Notes: generated from the letters alone by a model not told the origin. DNA of 64,000 nucleotides from Sinobacterium caligoides (GCF_003752585.1 NZ_RKHR01000004.1:806001-870000), one strand, 5' to 3'. Positions 40,770-50,421 are shown, counted from the stretch's first letter. Numbers and translations: made by a program.

Positions 40770-42893
40770 TTAGTTCGCGGCAACCACATTTTCTCCTGTA
40801 CTTAACTTGTTGCAAATATCTTCGTCCAGCCCCAACGCATTGCAACCCTCTTTGTCAAAGTCAGACAATAACGCCACCATCTCGTAAGACTGGGCAATGT
40901 TGGCAGCAGTACCTGCGATAAGTTCTTCACTCATGCCTAAGGCTAGTAAAACATCTACAGAACCAAACTTCCCGCCAGTATATGAGTGCGTAACCACCGC
41001 CATCAATAGCGGTGTCGGAACCAGGCCTTCACCTAGCACACTCTCAATAGCGGAAATAATATCAGGCCAATTACGATTGGGTTGCGACAACCAAACCAGT
41101 AATTTATCAGTCGCCGACAGAGGATCGAGATTAAGACCATCAACCAATGTGGACACCAACCCGCTATCTGCGTTTAGTTGAACATGGTAGTAGTTATCAT
41201 CCACCTTAGGGAAGTTAGTCTCAAGTAGTAAGCCATCAGATTCATCCGCCACAAAGACATGATCCCACTGACTTTCGTTAATGACACTATCCACATCGAG
41301 GGGCTCGTCGAGCTGGTCCTGGGCCACAGCAATATCCAGCGCCGAGAAGGTCGGAATGAAGGTAAACTTACGCTGGTTATAGAAGTGGGCGGGCGAGGTG
41401 ATGTCATCACCCGTGTAGTTATCGCGCTGATTGAAGATCAGCTTGCCATTTTTATCGTATTTATTATCCTTATATGAGGCAGATAATAGAGCATTCAGAT
41501 GCATATAGCTGCCCGCCACCTCATCATAACTTACAACTTCGGACGGTGTCCTACGAAACTCAGGGAAATCCTTAAACAGCCTGACTTCTCCAGCAACAAA
41601 GATGAAACTGCAAGTCATCAAAGCATTCACACCGACATTAGTCTGCAGGTTAACCTCCCCTGGCACCGTCGGGAACAACTTAAGATTCATGAAGGCATAA
41701 TCATCAGTGGCCTTAGAAAGGCAGCTAAGAAACTTGAAGTCCTTGGTCAAACCACCACGACCGTCGAATAGAAAATACGAACCGTCTGGGTTAAGAGGAT
41801 ACGCCGAGTTGTCGAGTGCAGTACCATAGATGCTGCCGTTAGTCACCGCGACGTTAACCGTTGAGGCCGGATAACCGATTTCGTCGAGTTTTTGCTGAAA
41901 GGTGTACTGAGGCAGTGTATCGATCACGCTGTTTAGTAGTAACTGCGAGCCCATCTTGCTGGTCAAGGTCTGCCCTGTCGCCTCATCAATCGAGGCCTTA
42001 ATTTGATCGGTTACGCCGCCATCACCGATGACCGCGTCCAGCTTAACATCGAAGCCACCAATCTTCTTGACCGCCGAAAAGTTTTTATTCACATAACCGT
42101 TGACCTTGCCAATCGTCGAGCTCATCACCGGTAAAAGGTTCTGAATACTTTGTGGAATGTTAGCACCACGATGCGGCGCATCGTAGGAGATATAGGTGCC
42201 GACATCGTGATACTGACCTTTGTTTTCAAGATCGGCGAGAGCGTAACGCGCGACAACACCACCAGAGGAAACACCGACTACGGTAATGTTCTTACGTAGG
42301 ATACGATTTTCACTGGCGAATTTTAAAATGTCCTGTACCAGATAGGCGTTATCTTCGATCGAGTCACCGCCGTGTACCATGCCGTCGGCCAATAAGATGA
42401 TGCTGTTGGACAAGGCTGCGAGCTCAGCCGCATTTTGAGCGCTACTCTTCATCGTATTATACATTCCGCTCGCCGCCTCTTTCAGGCGCTGGAAACGACT
42501 GGTGACAGTCTCTTCGCCATCCGGGTTGAGACCATCGACGAAGATAACCAAACGCTCCATGGCCCCATGCAACTGCTCTTCAGTGTAACTAACAGGGACT
42601 AGGCTTTGTATTGGGCTCGTGTAATCTCCTGCCTCATACCCCCAATAGCCTGGTTTAGAGCTATCAGTCTCACTAAAGTCACGTTCGACAAGGTGATAAC
42701 GGTTAATATTATCGCCCTTAAAAATCTTAATAACACTTTTGGCCACTTCATCATCAAAATTTTTGGCAGTAATAGTACAACCAACCTGGGCATCTAACAG
42801 CGTCTCACAAGCCTTACTCAGCGCTGCATTGGCACTATTCATTAGACCCAGCGAGGCGAGAGCCACCGCTAGGGATATCGTCTTGATCTTCAT
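40770..42893 (-). CDS. Large secreted alpha/beta-hydrolase (lipase/esterase-like)
   Basis: A 707-residue protein with a clean Sec signal peptide (MKIKTISLAVALASLGLMNSANA). The region around residues 110-270 has a lipase-like alpha/beta-hydrolase pattern: LVIFVDGLNPDGEE (oxyanion region), the nucleophile elbow VVGVSSGGVVARYAL with Ser near 210, and SYDAPHRGANIP with an Asp. The rest is unfamiliar, about 400 residues with several Cys. It is probably periplasmic or exported and could hydrolyse lipid or ester polymers; the substrate is unknown. It is monocistronic, with a long A+T-rich upstream region containing a direct repeat. Confidence 0.65.
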   Translation of the reverse strand: MKIKTISLAVALASLGLMNSANAALSKACETLLDAQVGCTITAKNFDDEVAKSVIKIFKGDNINRYHLVERDFSETDSSKPGYWGYEAGDYTSPIQSLVPVSYTEEQLHGAMERLVIFVDGLNPDGEETVTSRFQRLKEAASGMYNTMKSSAQNAAELAALSNSIILLADGMVHGGDSIEDNAYLVQDILKFASENRILRKNITVVGVSSGGVVARYALADLENKGQYHDVGTYISYDAPHRGANIPQSIQNLLPVMSSTIGKVNGYVNKNFSAVKKIGGFDVKLDAVIGDGGVTDQIKASIDEATGQTLTSKMGSQLLLNSVIDTLPQYTFQQKLDEIGYPASTVNVAVTNGSIYGTALDNSAYPLNPDGSYFLFDGRGGLTKDFKFLSCLSKATDDYAFMNLKLFPTVPGEVNLQTNVGVNALMTCSFIFVAGEVRLFKDFPEFRRTPSEVVSYDEVAGSYMHLNALLSASYKDNKYDKNGKLIFNQRDNYTGDDITSPAHFYNQRKFTFIPTFSALDIAVAQDQLDEPLDVDSVINESQWDHVFVADESDGLLLETNFPKVDDNYYHVQLNADSGLVSTLVDGLNLDPLSATDKLLVWLSQPNRNWPDIISAIESVLGEGLVPTPLLMAVVTHSYTGGKFGSVDVLLALGMSEELIAGTAANIAQSYEMVALLSDFDKEGCNALGLDEDICNKLSTGENVVAAN

Positions 42894-43465
42894 ATTTCCA
42901 TATACCGTTATAATTAAGTGTGTGTTTTTGAATCATCCAAAGCATAAAACCAGCGCGACTATACTAACGAGATCAAAAGGGAGCAGGTATCGGTCAAAAG
43001 TTATATTTAGCCGAAAGATAAATCACTCATATCGGTATAGGAAACCGGCGTTACAACAAGGAATGAACACTACAATACGACTTTAGTACTATTTAAAAGT
43101 CATCATTAAACAGTGCACCAAAGTCACTAGGTAGAGGCAGACTAAATGAGTATTGTCGCCTTACCATAACCGCTGACCATTTAGACAAGCTTCATTGAAT
43201 AAACAAAAATATCTGCATCAATCATAATTTTTTTTAAATAAACACGACATTCTAGAACAGCAAGCTCTACAACAACGGCAGGTATATATCGTCCTAACCC
43301 ATTCTAGCAATGAGTTCACAGAACACTTATTCACGCAGCATAGCATCAACTCAGAAATTATTTCGCTATTTTTCAAAAATAACTTAATAGCTTAGTACTA
43401 TTTAAAAGTCATGGTGTACAGCAGTCGTACAAACTAGCGAAGGTCACACGCGCGATGTGGGCCAT
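42894..43465. other. A+T-rich gene-free region upstream of the secreted hydrolase
   Basis: 572 bases with no supported gene. It lies downstream of the P-loop kinase gene and upstream of the hydrolase gene, so it should contain the hydrolase promoter on the minus strand. Two identical 21-base direct repeats are listed separately. Confidence 0.5.
43083..43412. repeat. Pair of identical 21-base direct repeats
   Basis: The same 21 bases, beginning TTAGTACTATTTAAAAG, occur at 43083-43103 and again at 43392-43412, 309 bases apart, both in non-coding DNA. They could be regulator sites or the footprint of a past insertion or duplication. Confidence 0.9.
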
Positions 43466-44410
43466 TTAGGCCTTACTGTCACAGTTGTAAGTTCGATGCC
43501 TCTCATCGATGATGTCACGCTCGCTATTGAGCTGGTAGAGATGATCAACACGGGCCGGCAACGTCACCAGCATGTGCTCGGTGAGGCGTTGAAAAAACTG
43601 TACGAAACGGTCGATCTCATCGACGCTCATCAACGCAGCCGCTTCTTCGTTTTGCTCCCTAAGCTTTCCCTGCTGTGGCCCTGAGCTGCGCAGCTTGTCT
43701 GCCAGTTTCTGCTCCTGCTGTAAGCGCCACTGATAGACCACCTGAAAAGAGGGCGCACGTAACATTACCCAGCTGTCGACCTGTTCAAAGATGCGCTGAT
43801 AATCACCGCCTAAACTATCGTTGCTATAACGGCGCCAGCGCCCGTCGCTATCGGCATGGCGCTCAAACTCATTGACCGGTGCCAATAGCATCTGTGCCGG
43901 CTGCGCCGTCGCCCCAAGACACCAGCCCTCTAAGATAATAATATCGCATGGCGTCTTCACCTCATCACAGGCACCCGGAGCACAGCGATCATCTGCCGCC
44001 TTATCAAAGCGCGGCACCCGCACAGAGGCGCCGACACCGCTTCGCAGCCGAGCCAAGGTGCGCAGCATCAAGCGTGTGTCATGGGTACCGGGTACACCTC
44101 GGCTAGCCAGCAACGGATGCACGGTATCGGCTAAGCTCTGTCGCTGGCCCTTGGCCAGGTAGAAGTCATCTAACGATAACACCACCGTCGACAGTTGGTG
44201 CTCACTCTGCAAGCGTACACGTAGGTACTCTGCCAATGTCGACTTTCCCGAGCCCTGGCACCCGTTGATACCAACAACAACGCAAGCGCCACGCTGACAA
44301 CGTTCGACCAGCTCCTCAAGCAACGGCGAGAAGTGCTTGGCGGCGGTGGCTAGATAATCTTCCGGCAGCACCTGAGTATCGATGAATTGGCGAAGCTCTG
44401 AGCTCGGCAT
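43466..44410 (-). CDS. P-loop kinase, D-glycerate 3-kinase-like
   Basis: A 314-residue kinase. The Walker A motif is VVGINGCQGSGKSTLAEYL (about residues 46-64); LSLDDFYLAKGQRQSLAD and RGVPGTHDTRLMLRTL are hallmarks of the glycerate kinase (GLYK)/YggC group, related to phosphoribulokinase and uridine kinase. D-glycerate phosphorylation is the likeliest role but not proven. An AGGAGG ribosome-binding site precedes the ATG. It lies 85 bases after the aldehyde dehydrogenase gene on the same strand and may be the third gene of that unit. Confidence 0.78.
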   Translation of the reverse strand: MPSSELRQFIDTQVLPEDYLATAAKHFSPLLEELVERCQRGACVVVGINGCQGSGKSTLAEYLRVRLQSEHQLSTVVLSLDDFYLAKGQRQSLADTVHPLLASRGVPGTHDTRLMLRTLARLRSGVGASVRVPRFDKAADDRCAPGACDEVKTPCDIIILEGWCLGATAQPAQMLLAPVNEFERHADSDGRWRRYSNDSLGGDYQRIFEQVDSWVMLRAPSFQVVYQWRLQQEQKLADKLRSSGPQQGKLREQNEEAAALMSVDEIDRFVQFFQRLTEHMLVTLPARVDHLYQLNSERDIIDERHRTYNCDSKA

Positions 44411-44495
44411 GGGGGCCTCCTAGTGAGTGCATAAAAACTTGCCCCACACCATAAACAATAGATCACCAATAGGCTATGGCTAAACATGCCAGCAA

Positions 44496-45866
44496 CTACA
44501 ACACCAAGGTTTTCTGGTAGCTCATCTCGCGAATCGCATACTTGATACCCTCTCGCCCGACACCGCTCGACTTAACACCGCCAAATGGAAAGTGCTCCGT
44601 CCTAAAACCTGGCCCGTCGTTGGTCGCCAAGGTGCCCACCTCTAGGGCTTCAAACAGGTAACGCATGGTCACTAAGTTCGTGGTGAAGACGCCGGCCTGC
44701 AGCCCGAAAGCCGAGTTGTTCACTAATGACACCAGCTCCTCAAGGGTGTCGAAGGCGCGCAGCGGTATCACCGGGCCAAATGTCTCCTCCACCATCAGCG
44801 CCGCATCATCGTCGACACCTTCTAGAATAGTAGGGTAGAGAACATTACCCTCGCGACGATTACCCAGCAGCACGGTCGCTCCCCCGGCAATAGCCTGATC
44901 AATACGCGACTGCACCGTGTCCGCCGCCGCAGCATTGATGACCGGGCCGACAAAGGTCTGCTCAGAGGCAGGGTCACCGACCACCAGCTCAGACGCAGCC
45001 GCCAATAAGCACTGTCGAAACTCGTCATAGACCGCCTGCTGGACAAAGACTCGCTTGGCCGCAGTACAGCGCTGCCCGGCAGTGGCAAAACGTTGGTTGA
45101 TTGCCGCGGCAACGGCCGCCTTGATGTCGCCGTCATCCATCACGATCAGCGGATCGTTGCCGCCCAGCTCCAGCAATAACTTCTTATAACCTGCCGCGCG
45201 GGCAATCGCTTCAGCTGCCCCGGTGCCACCGGTGAAGTTCACCGCATCGACGAGAGGGTGTGCAATCAGACCTGCCATATCCGTCAGCGCCGGCACCGCC
45301 AACTGCAGCACCTGCTCTGGCATGCCAGCCCGATAGCACAGCTCAACCAGTAACTGTGCAGAAGCCGTGTTCTCTGGGCTAGGCTTAAAAAGTATGCAGT
45401 TACCCGCGGCAAAGGCCGGACCGATCTTATGCATGGCGATATTGATGGGGAAATTAAACGGTGTAATGCACAGGATAGTGCCCAGTGGCCGCCAACAGAC
45501 CACTCCGATCTTGCCACGTGTCGGCGCATAGGCGTCAGAGTCGAGCGCCTCACCGCTGATCTGTCGAGATTCCTCCGCACTGGCAATCGTCGCATTGACC
45601 GCCCGCTCCATCTCGATGCGGCTATCGGCTATAGTCTTACCGGTCTCCTCGGTAATCAGTTTCGCCAACCCCTCAGCATGCTCCTCCAGCAATTCAGCGA
45701 GACGATACAAGATCGCCGCACGACGATGCGCGGGGAGCTCTTTTTGATGGCTCTGCCCCGCCTTTAAGCATCCGAGCTGCAACTCAACCTCGGTCCACTC
45801 AGTATGTTGATAGCTCGCGATAACACGATTGCTATAGGGGTTAACGACATCGTAGTTATTACTCAT
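44496..45866 (-). CDS. NAD(P)-dependent aldehyde dehydrogenase (possible sulfoacetaldehyde dehydrogenase)
   Basis: A 456-residue aldehyde dehydrogenase. The general-base Glu is in KKLLLELGGNDPLIV and the catalytic Cys in FATAGQRCTAAKRVFV (about residue 266). NDGPGFRTEHFPFGGVKSSG resembles the phosphonoacetaldehyde/sulfoacetaldehyde dehydrogenase (PhnY/SafD) branch. It follows a TauE/SafE exporter gene by 22 bases, and an omega-transaminase gene is divergent from that pair. In Neptuniibacter caesariensis such a set turns taurine into exported sulfoacetate and uses only its nitrogen. By context I favour sulfoacetaldehyde; succinate or malonate semialdehyde and phosphonoacetaldehyde remain possible. 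Confidence 0.7.
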   Translation of the reverse strand: MSNNYDVVNPYSNRVIASYQHTEWTEVELQLGCLKAGQSHQKELPAHRRAAILYRLAELLEEHAEGLAKLITEETGKTIADSRIEMERAVNATIASAEESRQISGEALDSDAYAPTRGKIGVVCWRPLGTILCITPFNFPINIAMHKIGPAFAAGNCILFKPSPENTASAQLLVELCYRAGMPEQVLQLAVPALTDMAGLIAHPLVDAVNFTGGTGAAEAIARAAGYKKLLLELGGNDPLIVMDDGDIKAAVAAAINQRFATAGQRCTAAKRVFVQQAVYDEFRQCLLAAASELVVGDPASEQTFVGPVINAAAADTVQSRIDQAIAGGATVLLGNRREGNVLYPTILEGVDDDAALMVEETFGPVIPLRAFDTLEELVSLVNNSAFGLQAGVFTTNLVTMRYLFEALEVGTLATNDGPGFRTEHFPFGGVKSSGVGREGIKYAIREMSYQKTLVL

Positions 45867-45888
45867 TAGATTGCGCCTCTTGTGCGTG

Positions 45889-46659
45889 TCAGCCGACGAT
45901 CAGTTGATAAAAAACACGGAAGCCGGCCAGCAAAAGCGCCGCCTTCATGGTAATAAAAAAAACTCGGGGGTCGATTCTTGCGAGTATATAAACGCCGATT
46001 CGTGTACCAACGACCGCCGAAAGAGAAAAAACAAGCAGCAGCTGCCAGTGCTCGAGAAAGGAAAACCCCAAAAAAATAAACGCCGGCACTTTGCCTAGAT
46101 GGACAAATAACTGCATCAGCGATTTGGTGGCAACGATCTGTTCCTTGCGCAGGTCATCGCGCAGCAAAAAAGCACCGAGCAGCGGATCGACGACGCCAAT
46201 CAGGATCGCCATAATACCGGTGACGATTCCCAGCCAGAAAAAGTGGCGATGGCTGATTTTAATTTGCGGCATCGACTTCGGTTTAAAGACCGAGTAACTA
46301 ATCAACAGCAACAATAGTGATAACAACAGTGTCTCACTGAGATAATGCACTAGAAATAGTGTCGCCGCCGTCATCCCCACCACCGCACCAAGACAAAACG
46401 GCCGGCACATAGCCCAGCAAACCTCGATGCGCAACAACCAACAACGCGCTGCGTTATTGAAAATTTGTACCACGCCATGGACTGCCACCAGCGGCCGTAA
46501 GGGCATAAACAAACCCATCACCGAGAACATCAAAACACCGCCGGCCATCCCCGTCACAGAGGAGATAATGGCGGAGAAAAAAATGGCGACAATAATAATA
46601 CACGAGGCAAAAACATCGAGATCTATCGTTTCTATCACGCCCCTACCCCGCTTATCCAT
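45889..46659 (-). CDS. TauE/SafE-family membrane exporter
   Basis: A 256-residue inner-membrane protein with about eight predicted transmembrane helices. SAIISSVTGMAGGVLMFSVMGL and LGIVTGIMAILIGVVDPLLGAF are the duplicated family segments. TauE/SafE proteins are thought to export sulfonates, sulfite or sulfoacetate. It is the first gene of a unit with the aldehyde dehydrogenase, 22 bases downstream, which supports export of an organic acid made by that enzyme. The direction and substrate of transport are inference. Confidence 0.8.
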   Translation of the reverse strand: MDKRGRGVIETIDLDVFASCIIIVAIFFSAIISSVTGMAGGVLMFSVMGLFMPLRPLVAVHGVVQIFNNAARCWLLRIEVCWAMCRPFCLGAVVGMTAATLFLVHYLSETLLLSLLLLLISYSVFKPKSMPQIKISHRHFFWLGIVTGIMAILIGVVDPLLGAFLLRDDLRKEQIVATKSLMQLFVHLGKVPAFIFLGFSFLEHWQLLLVFSLSAVVGTRIGVYILARIDPRVFFITMKAALLLAGFRVFYQLIVG

Positions 46660-46834
46660 GAATCGTTTAAGGGCAATTTACACCGATTCAGCTATCAGAC
46701 TTAGAGCCAATAAAGCACACTGCATGGGGCCAACTGGCACGATACAATCTGCCCGTTGGCCCTATAAATCGCCATCAGCGCCTCGCTAAGATGAAATCAT
46801 TCACTCACCTTTATGACTTTCTAGGAGCAGGCCG

Positions 46835-48139
46835 ATGAGCACACTGAATATGGACTACCACTGGCTTCCATTTACCAACAACAAGGAGTTTAAGGCCAAC
46901 CCGCAGCTAATCGTTCGCGCCGAGGGCATTCACTACTACGACCAACAGCAACGCAAGATTCTAGATGCTTGCTCCGGCTTGTTTACCACACCCGCCGGAC
47001 ACTGCCGCCCGGAAATCACCGAGGCAGTGTCGAAGCAGCTTGCCACCCTCGACTTCACACCACATTTTTTACGTGCCAACCCCGCCTCGTTTGAGCTCGC
47101 CGAACGCATCGCTGAGTTAACCCCCGAAAACCTCGACAGGATATTCTTTGTCAATTCGGGCTCCGAGGCGATCGAGACCGCGATAAAAATTGCCTATGCC
47201 TTCTTCGCCGCCCGCGGCGATGGCGGTAAACAGCGACTGGTCAGCCGCGAGCGGGCCTATCACGGCGTCAACTTTGGCGGTGTCGCACTCTCCGGCATGG
47301 TAAAAAATCGCGATATCTACGGCGCAGGCCTGCCGGGTGTCGCCCACATGCGACACACCTGGCTCGCAGAAAACAGCAACACCCTCGGTGAGGGGGAGCA
47401 CGGTATTGAGCTAGCTGACGACTTGCTGCGGATGATTCAACTGCACGGCGCACAGAGTATCGCCGCCTGTTTCGTCGAGCCCATCGCCGGCTCAACCGGA
47501 GTGTTAGTGCCGCCCAAGGGATACTTGCAGCGCCTGCGTCAGCTCTGCGATGAGCACGACATATTGCTGGTGTTCGACGAGGTCATTACCGGCTTTGGCC
47601 GCACCGGTGCTAACTTTGCCGCCGATAGCTTTGATGTCACACCCGACATCATCACCATGGCCAAGGCCATCACCAACGGCGCCCAGCCGATGGGGGCGGT
47701 GGCAGTGCGCACCGACATCTACGACACGGTCATTGAGGCAGCACCGGGTGTCGCCCCTGAGTTTTTCCACGGCTACACTTGGTCTTGCCATCCTGCCGCC
47801 TGCGCCGCCGCCCTAGCCACGCTGAACATTTACCGCGACGAATCGCTGTTTGAACGTGCACGCGCGCTCTCACCACTGCTCCTCGATGCAGTCGCCAACC
47901 TCGCTGAACTCGACATTATCAACGACGTAAGGGGCTATGGCATGTTGGCGGGCTTTGACCTCGCCCCCTGCGAGCAACCCGGCCGCCGCGGCGCGCAACT
48001 TCAGCTCGATCTATTTAACGCCGGGCTACACCTGAAAACCACCGGTGATGCCGGCATCATCGCCCCTGCCTTCGTTACCACACCGCAACAGATCGAGCAG
48101 ATGTTCGAGATACTGACCAAGGTATTGAAGCGCTACTAA
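46835..48139 (+). CDS. Class III omega-aminotransferase (beta-alanine/taurine:pyruvate type)
   Basis: A 434-residue PLP-dependent transaminase. LLVFDEVITGFGRTGANFAAD and the PLP lysine in TMAKAITNGAQPMGAVAV (about residue 279) are standard for class III. Overall it resembles omega-amino acid:pyruvate aminotransferases. The substrate would be an omega-amine such as beta-alanine or taurine, with pyruvate as acceptor. A good AGGAGC ribosome-binding site lies six bases before the ATG. It is divergent from the SafE-dehydrogenase unit, and the 175 bases between the genes probably hold a shared control region. Confidence 0.85.
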   Translation: MSTLNMDYHWLPFTNNKEFKANPQLIVRAEGIHYYDQQQRKILDACSGLFTTPAGHCRPEITEAVSKQLATLDFTPHFLRANPASFELAERIAELTPENLDRIFFVNSGSEAIETAIKIAYAFFAARGDGGKQRLVSRERAYHGVNFGGVALSGMVKNRDIYGAGLPGVAHMRHTWLAENSNTLGEGEHGIELADDLLRMIQLHGAQSIAACFVEPIAGSTGVLVPPKGYLQRLRQLCDEHDILLVFDEVITGFGRTGANFAADSFDVTPDIITMAKAITNGAQPMGAVAVRTDIYDTVIEAAPGVAPEFFHGYTWSCHPAACAAALATLNIYRDESLFERARALSPLLLDAVANLAELDIINDVRGYGMLAGFDLAPCEQPGRRGAQLQLDLFNAGLHLKTTGDAGIIAPAFVTTPQQIEQMFEILTKVLKRY

Positions 48140-48241
48140 GCACTCATCGTGTACATGAGTCTGGTTCGATTCAGGGGGGGGCACTATGGCTCACCTCTGA
48201 TAATATCAACAGACGCTTTATTCAAGCTTAAATTTTATGGG

Positions 48242-48271
48242 TTATTTGAATACCTTAAGGTATTCAAATAA
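48242..48271. repeat. Perfect 30-base palindrome
   Basis: An uninterrupted palindrome centred on CTTAAG (arms TTATTTGAATACCTT and its complement) between two converging aminotransferase genes; it overlaps the stop codon of the minus-strand gene. It may be a terminator without a T-tract, or a cruciform-forming or protein-binding site. Confidence 0.9.
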
Positions 48272-49403
48272 TGTTATTCAAACGTTTGATCGCGACGACT
48301 AGCTGCTCGGGACTACAATGACTAAAGTTAAGTCGCAGCGCTTTTGAGGCTGCATTCGTTCCCGGATAAAACGCCGTTCCTGGTACGACGGCAACGCCTT
48401 CTGCTAATGCCTTCCGAGCTATCTCTTCCGGGTTTCCTTTCGATAATTCTAACCAAATGAACATGCCGCCTTCGACAGTATTAAATGATACGGCTGATTG
48501 AATATGTTTATTAATTCCATTGACGAGAGCGTGATAGCGTTGTTGATAGTGCATTTGTACATTTTTAAGGTGGTCGGCAAACTCAGCGTGCTTAAGTATT
48601 TCTAACAAAACAGCCTGCATCGGAAGGCTACTGTGTAAATCGGCGGCTTGCTTAATTCGAACCATAGGTATGAGCCAATCACGTGGCCCGGTGACCACAC
48701 CTAGACGAAGTCCTGGGGCAGATGTTTTTGAGAAAGAACGTAAAACAAACGCACGAGCCGAACAGAATGAAGACACCAAAGGCAGCGATTCGCCACTAAA
48801 CCTGAGTTCACGATAAGGCGCGTCTTCGATCAAGCTGACGCTATACTTGTCGCATAGCTCGGCCACCTTTAGCCGAGTCTGCAACGACCAACAAACTCCC
48901 GTTGGGTTATGAAAGTCTGGTACCGCGTAGAAAAGTTTAATATTGCCCGTGGCAAAGACACCTGCAAGCGCGGCGAGGTCAGGGCCTTGCTCGGTTTGTG
49001 GTACTGTCTCGATACGTGCCTGCGCCACAGTAAATACCTGTAGCGCGCCCAAATAACTCGGCGCCTCCATGACAACGCCATCTCCCGGGTTAATATAGGC
49101 TCTCGCAATCAAATCTAAGCCCTGTTGTGAGCCCGTAGTGACTAAAACGCTTTGCCTTTCATCGAGCTGATAGGTTGACTGAAGGTGCGCAATAAGAGGG
49201 GCGTAGCCCTGTGTTTCGCCATACTGAAAAACATTTTTTTGCGTCGCAACCGTGGTCATCGCCTGCTCAAGCAGTGAACAAGGAAAGAGCTCCGCCGCAG
49301 GTAACCCGCCCGCTAGCGATATAACGCCGTCAGCGGAAGCCGCACTGAGAATCTCGCGGATGTATGAAGGTTGTAGCGTTTCGATGTGTGTAGCCGGTCT
49401 CAT
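48264..49403 (-). CDS. PLP-dependent aminotransferase, fold type I (LysN/2-aminoadipate-like)
   Basis: A 379-residue aminotransferase of the class I/II type, related to the catalytic half of MocR proteins and to 2-aminoadipate aminotransferase, without a DNA-binding domain. GVISLAGGLPAAELFP is the N-terminal signature; the PLP lysine lies in VLRSFSKTSAPGLRLGVVTG (about residue 222). AAGG AG at 49409-49414 fixes the ATG at 49403 instead of one eight codons upstream. It is divergent from an AraC regulator that probably controls it. Substrate unknown. Confidence 0.82.
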   Translation of the reverse strand: MRPATHIETLQPSYIREILSAASADGVISLAGGLPAAELFPCSLLEQAMTTVATQKNVFQYGETQGYAPLIAHLQSTYQLDERQSVLVTTGSQQGLDLIARAYINPGDGVVMEAPSYLGALQVFTVAQARIETVPQTEQGPDLAALAGVFATGNIKLFYAVPDFHNPTGVCWSLQTRLKVAELCDKYSVSLIEDAPYRELRFSGESLPLVSSFCSARAFVLRSFSKTSAPGLRLGVVTGPRDWLIPMVRIKQAADLHSSLPMQAVLLEILKHAEFADHLKNVQMHYQQRYHALVNGINKHIQSAVSFNTVEGGMFIWLELSKGNPEEIARKALAEGVAVVPGTAFYPGTNAASKALRLNFSHCSPEQLVVAIKRLNNII

Positions 49404-49548
49404 AATCATCTCCTTTAGATTCTGCATATTAGCGTGATTTAAGCAGAGCTATAGGTTGATCTATGCGCTTATAGCTGTTCATATATGCTCTCATTCCTAC
49501 TCATATAAGAATAACGGCAGGTCAATAAACGATGTCACTTGTATCACG

Positions 49549-50421
49549 ATGAATTACCAACAACACTCTCGCATCAACGATGTACTCTACGAGATTCATC
49601 GAGACATTTCCGCTGTTTTAACCGCAAACAAGTTGGCTAAGGTTGCCTCATATTCTGAGCAGCATTTCCACAGGGTCTTCCATCAGGTGGTCGGAGAGAC
49701 GCTTAATCACTATATACGCCGAACTCGCCTCGAGCATGCGGCCAATCAATTGATGTTTGATAGCAGCAGCAGTGTGCAAGTAATCGCTGAGAAATGTGGG
49801 TTTCACTCTCTATCATCCTTCAACCAGTCTTTTAAAAAAGCCTTTGCTGTTTCACCGGGTAGATGGCGTACTGTTGATCGCGTTAACACGAAAGCACCGA
49901 GTTACCTACAAGATGCAGAGATTGCAGCGGGTTATCAGCGTATTCAGTCGCGGCAGCTGCCTTTACCCGAGTTACTGCAGTTAGATGATCAGTGGGTCGC
50001 TTATGTTAGGCACCAAGGTTATGGACGCAGTATTCGCCTTGCCTGGCAAACCTTGCAAGCTTGGGCTGCGATGGAGGGACGGTCTGCTGCAAAGCAGCTA
50101 GCGTTACACCACAGCAACCCAGCTTGGGTCCCGTTACCACAGTGTCGCTATGTCGCGTGCCTCGGCATCGATTCACCGTTAGTTAGACGCGGTGTCGTCA
50201 ACAGTATGATGATTCCCGGGGGCTTGCATGCAGCGTTTACACTAGAGGGTTGTTATGGAGATCTACTGCCCTACTTAAGTAAAATCATGGAGGAGTGGCT
50301 GCCAGAATCTGGCTTTAAGATGCAAACCACACCGGCGTTAGTCTGCTATGAAAAAAATCAGTTCTTAGCTGAGGATAGTTGTTTCAAGCTAACTTTTTAC
50401 CTGCCTATTTCACTGTTATAG
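49549..50421 (+). CDS. AraC-family regulator with GyrI-like effector domain
   Basis: A 290-residue regulator. Residues about 5-105 contain two helix-turn-helix units of AraC/XylS type (TANKLAKVASYSEQHFHRVF and VQVIAEKCGFHSLSSFNQSF). The C-terminal part (about 125-290) resembles the GyrI-like small-molecule-binding fold found in Rob/SoxS-type multidomain regulators. I chose the ATG at 49549; an upstream in-frame ATG adds 31 residues unlike the family. Divergent from the aminotransferase gene, 145 bases away. Confidence 0.8.
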   Translation: MNYQQHSRINDVLYEIHRDISAVLTANKLAKVASYSEQHFHRVFHQVVGETLNHYIRRTRLEHAANQLMFDSSSSVQVIAEKCGFHSLSSFNQSFKKAFAVSPGRWRTVDRVNTKAPSYLQDAEIAAGYQRIQSRQLPLPELLQLDDQWVAYVRHQGYGRSIRLAWQTLQAWAAMEGRSAAKQLALHHSNPAWVPLPQCRYVACLGIDSPLVRRGVVNSMMIPGGLHAAFTLEGCYGDLLPYLSKIMEEWLPESGFKMQTTPALVCYEKNQFLAEDSCFKLTFYLPISLL

